DNA from: an uncultured Clostridia bacterium
Lineage (GTDB): Bacteria > Bacillota > Clostridia > TANB77 > CAG-508
DNA: 10,722 bases
Direction: 5' to 3'
Assembly: GCA_947632525.1 (NCBI GenBank)
Contig: CANRPQ010000039.1
Location: 1 to 10,722 of the forward strand
A program made the position numbers and the translations under genes. Below, piece after piece: positions 7,210 through 10,722 of the stretch. Numbering within the stretch: position 1 is the stretch's first letter; the number at the start of each line of letters is the position of its first letter. The notes under the pieces were generated by a model, which ran no database searches, was not told where the DNA came from, and worked only from the letters and a program-made list of their open reading frames with translations.

Positions 7210-7922
7210 GAAAATATTTACTAGAAATCACATAAGATTACCTAAAAAAATGATAAAAACAAACAATTTAAAGCAACAAGAGAATAGAAAAAGATTTGCA
7301 TTGGTATTGGTAATTTTCATAATTGCTTTTACCTTTGCATATTTTATAGTGCAATCTATAAAGCCAATCATGGAAGAACAATGCAAAAATATGGCAAAAT
7401 CCATTGCAACTAAAATTTCAAATAACGAAGCTACCGAAGTAATGAAAAAATATAAATACGAAGATTTAATTGAAGTTACAAAAGATTCTGAAGGAAATAT
7501 AAAAATGATAGGAACAAATGTAATTACAGTAAATGAAATTATTTCAGATATACCTATTCACATTCAGGAAGAATTAGAAAAAAGTGAAAATAATAATTTC
7601 AGTATTAGATTAGGGAGCTTTTTTGGAACCAACTTACTAGCAGGATTAGGGCCAAATGTAAAATTTAAAATGGAAATAGCACGGTAATTTAGATACAGAT
7701 TTAAAATCTGAATTTAAAGCAGCTGGAATTAATCAAACACTTCACAGAATTTACCTAGAAGTAAGTTGTAATGTAACTATTCTAACTCCATTTGAAACAA
7801 TACAAGAGCAAATCGTTAATCAAGTATTACTAGCAGAAGGAATAATTGCAGGTGAAGTACCAAATAGCTATTATAATTTAGAAGGAATAACAAAAGATAA
7901 TTCAGTTGATATTATAGAATAA
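7202..7922 (+). CDS. yunB: YunB sporulation membrane protein, interrupted by a +1 shift at 7682
   Basis: YunB is a conserved sporulation protein with one N-terminal membrane anchor, expressed in the mother cell in Bacillus; its biochemical role is unclear. The frame from ATG 7202 has a basic N terminus, a transmembrane helix at about residues 33-50, then the conserved domain with SFFGTNLLAGLGPNVKFKM (138-156). It then stops at TAA 7685. The family's C-terminal half continues without interruption in the next frame to TAA 7920: GNLDTDLKSEF, AGINQTLHRIYLEV and GEVPNSYYN are recognisable. Joining the frames gives 239 residues, against about 254 in Bacillus. A TAG at 7677-7679 in the second frame limits the shift to the codons ATA GCA CGG TAA; dropping C7682 gives Ala-Gly-Asn. 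The gene overlaps sipL by 8 nt and has no strong SD, suggesting translational coupling. The shift may be an error, a mutation or recoding. Confidence 0.88.
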
Positions 7923-7934
7923 AAATGATATAAT
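7906..7934 (+). promoter_or_regulatory. Sigma-A promoter of the small GC-richer gene
   Basis: TTGATA (7906-7911), 17 nt, TATAAT (7929-7934) with a TG one base before the -10. The -35 lies within the last codons of yunB. The predicted start near 7941 leaves a leader of about 28 nt, so the next gene can be expressed independently of the sporulation operon. Confidence 0.8.
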
Positions 7935-7968
7935 AATGCTAATCCAAATTTTAAGGAGGTATAGCAAA

Positions 7969-8214
7969 ATGTACCTAATAGGTAGGTTGCCACAGCATGA
8001 ATTAGAAGCAATGGCGGCCGAAGAGGCACGGAGACTGTATGAGGTGGAATTCTCATTTTACAATCCGTATACGAGATTCATCTGTACAGATGGCATTCCT
8101 GCAGACCAAGAAGAAACATTTTGCCGCCTGGTAGAAGAGGAACTTCTCCTAAAAGGTGAGAAAATTCACCGATCTGGAGCCATGTTTAAAATCTGTGAAT
8201 ACCAGGCAAAGTAA
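7969..8214 (+). CDS. Unrecognised 81-aa soluble protein, compositionally distinct
   Basis: I do not recognise this protein. The start is ATG 7969: AAGGAGGT (7953-7960) is a near-perfect SD at 8 nt. The 81 residues look soluble, with no signal peptide or membrane helix. An N-terminal helix (ELEAMAAEEARRLYEVEF, 11-28) is rich in Glu/Ala, a central aromatic stretch follows (FSFYNPYTRF), then a second acidic helix around EETFCRLVEEELLLKGE and a C-terminal FKICEYQAK. Three Cys are present but not paired as a metal motif. By hand count the gene is about 43% GC, clearly above neighbouring genes. Its codons (GCG, GCC, CCG, ACG, CTG, CGC, CGG) are unlike theirs. It has its own sigma-A promoter and a terminator 3 nt after the stop, so it is a compact single-gene unit. 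Recent acquisition or strong expression constraints could explain the composition. Confidence 0.8.
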   Translation: MYLIGRLPQHELEAMAAEEARRLYEVEFSFYNPYTRFICTDGIPADQEETFCRLVEEELLLKGEKIHRSGAMFKICEYQAK

Positions 8215-8217
8215 CCA

Positions 8218-8243
8218 AAAAACCACCCAAATGGGTGGTTTTT
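8218..8243. terminator. Bidirectional terminator between the small gene and rpsI
   Basis: The perfect 11-bp stem AAAAACCACCC / GGGTGGTTTTT has an AAAT loop. It has T tracts in both directions and sits between convergent genes: 3 nt after the small gene's stop and 13 nt beyond the rpsI stop on the other strand. Confidence 0.92.
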
Positions 8244-8256
8244 GTAATAATAAATT

Positions 8257-8661
8257 CTATCTTTTAGAGAATTGAGGTGCTTTACGAGCTTTTTTAAGAC
8301 CATATTTCTTTCTTTCTTTCATACGAGGATCTCTTGTTAAAAATCCTGCAGATTTAAGAGCTGGTCTATATTCGCTGTTAGCTTCATTTAAAGCTCTAGC
8401 AATACCGTGACGAACAGCACCTGCTTGACCAGATAATCCGCCACCTGTTACAGTACAAACAACATCATATTTGTCAAGTGTATTAGTAGCTACTAATGGT
8501 TGTTTTACAATAACTTTTAATACATTAGTACCAAAATATTCTTCTAATGCTTTTCCATTAATAGTAATTGTTCCTTTTCCTTCTACTAATCTAACTCTAG
8601 CAATTGATTTTTTTCTTCTTCCTGTTCCTAAAAATACAATATTATTAGATTTTCTTGCCAT
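8257..8661 (-). CDS. rpsI: 30S ribosomal protein S9
   Basis: S9 is a small-subunit head protein whose C-terminal tail contacts P-site tRNA. The 134-residue product has the family hallmarks: GTGRRKKSIARVRL (12-25), GGGLSGQAGAVRHGIARAL (72-90), LTRDPRMKERKKYG (107-120), and the invariant terminal SKR. The start ATG lies 1 nt past the rplM stop. Its SD GGGAGGT (complement of 8670-8676) lies in the last codons of rplM, so the two are one tightly coupled operon. The operon ends at the bidirectional hairpin at 8218-8243. Confidence 0.98.
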   Translation of the reverse strand: MARKSNNIVFLGTGRRKKSIARVRLVEGKGTITINGKALEEYFGTNVLKVIVKQPLVATNTLDKYDVVCTVTGGGLSGQAGAVRHGIARALNEANSEYRPALKSAGFLTRDPRMKERKKYGLKKARKAPQFSKR

Positions 8662-8662
8662 A

Positions 8663-9100
8663 TTATTTTACCTCCCATACTTCAGGTTTTTGAGCAATGT
8701 TTTCGTGCTCCGCACCAGCATATACTCTTAATTTTTTAGCCATTTGTCTTCCAAGCTTTGTATGAGGAAGCATACCTTCTACTGCATGAGTCATCATTTT
8801 TTCTGGACTCTTTGCTAATAATTCTCTAGCAGTAGTTTCTTTCATTCCACCAATATATCCTGAATGACTTCTGTAAATTTTTTGATCTAATTTTTTACCT
8901 GTTAGAACTACTTTTTCACAATTAATAATAATTACGTGATCACCAACATCCATATGAGTTGTATAAGTTGGTTTATGTTTTCCTCTTAATAATTTAGCAG
9001 CTTCAGTAGCAACTCTACCTAATGGCTTATCAGCTGCATCAATTATATACCATTTACTTTCAATTTCACTTTTTTTAACACTATATGTTGTATTATTCAT
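8663..9100 (-). CDS. rplM: 50S ribosomal protein L13
   Basis: L13 is an early-assembling large-subunit protein. The 145-residue product shows the usual family blocks: WYIIDAADKPLGRVATEAAKLLRGKHKP (17-44), DVGDHVIIINCEKVVLTGKKL (51-71), a tyrosine-rich loop with SGYIGGMKETTARELL, then PHTKLGRQMAKKLRVYAGAEH near the end. GGAGGAT (complement of 9111-9117) lies 10 nt before ATG 9100. It heads the rplM-rpsI operon, driven by a strong promoter at 9214-9242. Its 5' leader of about 107 nt might carry an L13-type autoregulatory element, but I could not fold it convincingly. Confidence 0.98.
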   Translation of the reverse strand: MNNTTYSVKKSEIESKWYIIDAADKPLGRVATEAAKLLRGKHKPTYTTHMDVGDHVIIINCEKVVLTGKKLDQKIYRSHSGYIGGMKETTARELLAKSPEKMMTHAVEGMLPHTKLGRQMAKKLRVYAGAEHENIAQKPEVWEVK

Positions 9101-9213
9101 GGTAAATTATATCCTCCATTTCATTTTTAAAAATAATATTTATATGAAATTTATCTTAAAAACTACCGGGGAGAAGTTATTAAAATAAATCATATTACTA
9201 CAAATGCTCTAAT

Positions 9214-9242
9214 ATTATAATCTAAAAACAAGTAAAAGTCAA
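9214..9242 (-). promoter_or_regulatory. Sigma-A promoter of rplM-rpsI (leftward)
   Basis: Read on the minus strand: TTGACT (9237-9242), 17 nt, TATAAT (9214-9219). The predicted start is near 9207. It is divergent from the infC promoter, and both -35 regions share the 11-mer TATTGACTTTT. Confidence 0.88.
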
Positions 9243-9271
9243 TATCTTAGCTAAAATTTTCCTAAAACCTA

Positions 9272-9300
9272 TTGACTTTTGTTAAAAAATGCATTATACT
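9272..9300 (+). promoter_or_regulatory. Sigma-A promoter of infC-rpmI-rplT (rightward)
   Basis: TTGACT (9272-9277), 17 nt, TATACT (9295-9300). The predicted start is near 9307, about 200 nt before the infC start codon, so the transcript carries a long leader. Confidence 0.88.
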
Positions 9301-9306
9301 AATACA

Positions 9307-9476
9307 CGTAAATAAAAAAAGAAGCATTCCATAGCTCGCCTTCACCAAAGGGAAAAGGCTAATACTAGATTAATAAATTAAAAACATTATTTTAATTTTA
9401 GTAGTCTAAAATTTTAACTAGCAATATAAAGCTAGAAAAATGAGCAATGGATTGATTTCTAAATCAATCTTTTTTT
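9307..9476 (+). ncRNA. L20-type autoregulatory leader of infC-rpmI-rplT
   Basis: In Bacillus the same operon is controlled by L20 binding its leader and promoting transcription termination before infC. Here a leader of about 170 nt precedes infC and ends in an intrinsic terminator. Visible structure includes the hairpin GCCTT / AAGGC (near 9340-9360), an AAATTAAAA / TTTTAATTT stem (near 9376-9400), and a competing hairpin TTTTAG / CTAAAA just after it. Next come CTAGC / GCTAG (9418-9422 with 9431-9435) and finally the terminator. The arrangement is persuasive, but I cannot confirm the L20 binding motif by eye, so the regulator is assigned from gene context. Confidence 0.7.
9450..9476 (+). terminator. 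Leader attenuator terminator upstream of infC
   Basis: GATTGATT / AATCAATC with a TCTA loop, followed by seven T residues. It ends 15 nt before the infC SD, inside the operon's own leader. It therefore acts as a conditional attenuator and not as the end of another gene. Confidence 0.82.
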
Positions 9477-9504
9477 GTTGTATAGTAAAATGGAGGTGTT
9501 TTAT

Positions 9505-10020
9505 ATTAAACAAGAATTACCAATTAATGAACAAATTAGAGCAAATAAAGTTCAAGTAATTGATGAAAACGGTGAAAAAAAAGGAGCAATGGATTTAACT
9601 GATGCATTAGACTTAGCCTACGAGAAAAAACTAGACTTAGTTATGGTAGCACCAAATCCAGAAATGCCAGTATGCAAAATTATGAATTATGGCAAATACA
9701 AATTTGAACAAGCAAAAAGAGAAAAAGAAGCTCGTAAAAAGCAAAAAACTTTTGAACTAAAAGAAATCAGAATTACACCAAACATTGAACAACATGATTT
9801 TGAATTTAAAAGTAAAAATGCAAGAAAATTTCTAGAAGAAGGTAACAAAGTAAAAATCACATTAAAATTTAGAGGAAGAGAAATGAACTATGTTAAACTG
9901 GGAGAACAAGTATTAAACAAATTTATTGAAGATTTATCTGACATCTCAGTTTCAGAAAAGAAGCCAGTTCTAGAAGGTAAAAATATGTTTATTATATTAG
10001 CAAAAAAAGCTGATAAGTAA
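9505..10020 (+). CDS. infC: Translation initiation factor IF-3, AUU start
   Basis: IF-3 binds the 30S subunit, keeps subunits apart and checks start codons. The product has both family domains. The N-terminal domain contains INEQIRANKVQVIDENGEKKG (the start-proximal signature) and DLVMVAPNPEMPVCKIMNYGKYKFE. A basic linker follows (QAKREKEARKKQK). The C-terminal domain contains ELKEIRITPNIEQHDFEFK and KVKITLKFRGREM. GGAGGTG (9492-9498) points to ATT 9505 as the start, 6 nt downstream. The ATG at 9490 overlaps the SD and TTG 9475 lies in the terminator T run. An AUU start is a known hallmark of infC, letting IF-3 repress its own translation. The result is 171 residues, close to the usual length. 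It is first in infC-rpmI-rplT. Confidence 0.95.
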   Translation: MKQELPINEQIRANKVQVIDENGEKKGAMDLTDALDLAYEKKLDLVMVAPNPEMPVCKIMNYGKYKFEQAKREKEARKKQKTFELKEIRITPNIEQHDFEFKSKNARKFLEEGNKVKITLKFRGREMNYVKLGEQVLNKFIEDLSDISVSEKKPVLEGKNMFIILAKKADK

Positions 10021-10052
10021 TATATAACATTATTAAAAGGAGGAATATAGTT

Positions 10053-10256
10053 ATGCCAAAGTTAAAAACAAATAAAGCAGCTAAGAAAAGATATTCTTAT
10101 ACAGCAACAGGAAAAGTAAAAAGAACAAAATCTAATAGAAGACATCTTTTAGCTAACAAAACTAGTAGAGCAAAATCAAGAGGTAAGGTACAAGATGCTT
10201 ATGCAGATAAAACTTGCGAAGCAGGAATTAAAAGAATGCTACCATATGGTAACTAA
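10053..10256 (+). CDS. rpmI: 50S ribosomal protein L35
   Basis: This small, very basic large-subunit protein (67 residues) carries the family signature: MPKLKTNKAAKKRYSYTATG at the N terminus, KSNRRHLLANKTSRAKSR in the middle and IKRMLPYGN at the C terminus. AAAAGGAGG (10035-10043) is a strong SD 9 nt before the ATG. It lies 32 nt after infC and 34 nt before rplT, the usual position in the infC operon, and should be co-regulated by the leader at 9307-9476. Confidence 0.98.
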   Translation: MPKLKTNKAAKKRYSYTATGKVKRTKSNRRHLLANKTSRAKSRGKVQDAYADKTCEAGIKRMLPYGN

Positions 10257-10290
10257 AATTTAACTAAGAAAATAAGGATGGTGAAATAAA

Positions 10291-10644
10291 ATGGCAAGAG
10301 TAAAAACAGCAAGAATTACTCGTAAAAAACATAAAAAAATATTAAAAAGAGCAAAAGGATATTATGGTGCAAAACACTACAGATTTAGAATGGCTAAACA
10401 AGCTGTTATGAAATCTGGAAAATATGCTTATGCAGGTAGAAAAGATAGAAAGAGTAATTTCAGAAAATTATGGATTGCAAGAATTAATGCTGCTGCAAGA
10501 ATGAATGGATTAACATACAGCCAATTAATCAATGGATTAAAGAAAGCTAATGTTGTTATTAACAGAAAAATGTTAGCAGAAATAGCTGTAACAGATGCAA
10601 AAGCATTTACTGAAATTGCAAATGTAGCAAAAAAAGCAAAATAA
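10291..10644 (+). CDS. rplT: 50S ribosomal protein L20
   Basis: L20 is an early 23S rRNA assembly protein and, in Firmicutes, the autorepressor of this operon. The 117 residues show the full family pattern: a long basic N-terminal extension (RKKHKKILKRAKGYYGAKHYR, 11-31, positions approximate), YAYAGRKDRKSNFRKLWIARI, NGLTYSQLINGLKKANV and the C-terminal NRKMLAEIAV. The SD is weaker (AAGGATGGTGA upstream of ATG 10291). No hairpin terminator is seen before the window ends, so the operon may continue. Confidence 0.98.
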   Translation: MARVKTARITRKKHKKILKRAKGYYGAKHYRFRMAKQAVMKSGKYAYAGRKDRKSNFRKLWIARINAAARMNGLTYSQLINGLKKANVVINRKMLAEIAVTDAKAFTEIANVAKKAK

Positions 10645-10722
10645 AAATTAATAAACAATGTAAAAACATAACTTTCTAATATTTATGCAAAAAACGTATA
10701 ATATATCATTTGAAGTGAAACG
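10645..10722. other. AT-rich tail with no supported feature
   Basis: These 78 nt after rplT contain no hairpin with a T run and no coding frame. TATAAT occurs at 10697-10702, but the bases 17-18 nt upstream are a poor -35, so I do not call a promoter. Confidence 0.5.

Noticed and set aside
7936..7968. Upstream extension of the small gene to a start at 7936
   Set aside because: That stretch covers the transcription start and SD. AAGGAGGT at 7953-7960 selects ATG 7969.
8029..8135. A third CGG +1 shift in the small gene
   Set aside because: The normal frame encodes coherent helices up to a stop just before the terminator, while the +1 frame soon stops and shows no protein-like pattern.
9101..9207. 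L13 leader element upstream of rplM
   Set aside because: The leader length is suitable, but I could not find a convincing stem; only a weak AACT / AGTT pairing around CCGGGG is visible.
9475..9504. TTG 9475 or ATG 9490 as the infC start
   Set aside because: The TTG lies in the terminator T run and the ATG overlaps the SD. GGAGGTG points to ATT 9505, the usual type of infC start.
10673..10702. Promoter after rplT with TATAAT at 10697
   Set aside because: The upstream hexamer TTTCTA is a poor -35 and no gene is visible before the window ends.
1..10722. CRISPR arrays, tRNA or rRNA genes, insertion sequences, prophage attachment sites
   Set aside because: No regularly spaced repeats, cloverleaf-like sequences, transposase motifs or terminal inverted repeats were seen.

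Overview
The window looks like a chromosomal segment of a low-GC, endospore-forming Firmicute, most likely a clostridial lineage. It is AT-rich throughout and has Clostridium/Bacillus-type Shine-Dalgarno (SD) sites. It carries spoIIID, yabG, a SipL-type SPOCS/LysM gene and yunB beside core translation genes. The order yabG-veg-sipL matches my recollection of Clostridioides difficile, whereas Bacillus has yabG-veg-sspF. No species can be named from the sequence alone.

Layout. Positions 1-3133 hold two co-directional ABC exporter half-transporters. The first is cut by the window edge and the second needs a +1 frame correction near its N terminus. Together they have the motif pattern of a heterodimeric exporter with one degenerate ATP site. 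Positions 3259-3703 are spoIIID, with a good sigma-E-type promoter and a bidirectional terminator. Facing it on the minus strand is a 56-residue zinc-ribbon protein gene missed by simple ORF calling. Positions 4081-7922 are a sporulation block: yabG (sigma-K-like promoter), veg (consensus sigma-A promoter, two terminators), sipL and overlapping yunB. yunB is broken by one base at 7682. Positions 7906-8243 hold a self-contained small gene with its own promoter and terminator and about 43% GC, well above its neighbours. Positions 8257-9100 are rplM-rpsI on the minus strand. A divergent promoter pair at 9214-9300 drives rplM-rpsI leftward and infC-rpmI-rplT rightward, the latter through a roughly 200-nt leader ending in an intrinsic terminator (L20-leader type).

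How the genes work together. SpoIIID is a mother-cell transcription factor. YabG processes spore coat proteins, SipL (with SpoIVA) helps anchor coat to forespore, and YunB is a sporulation membrane protein. The ribosomal block supplies L13, S9, IF3, L35 and L20, and infC has the characteristic AUU start.

The most unusual observation is that both broken genes (the second ABC gene and yunB) are repaired the same way: reading +1 by skipping the C of an in-frame CGG followed by T, so that GGT is read instead. I found no other in-frame CGG in the AT-rich genes. The only other one, followed by A, lies in the GC-richer small gene and appears to be read normally. This could be two similar sequence errors, two real mutations, or +1 frameshifting at a hungry CGG codon. 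Only two sites are seen, so it is a hypothesis.
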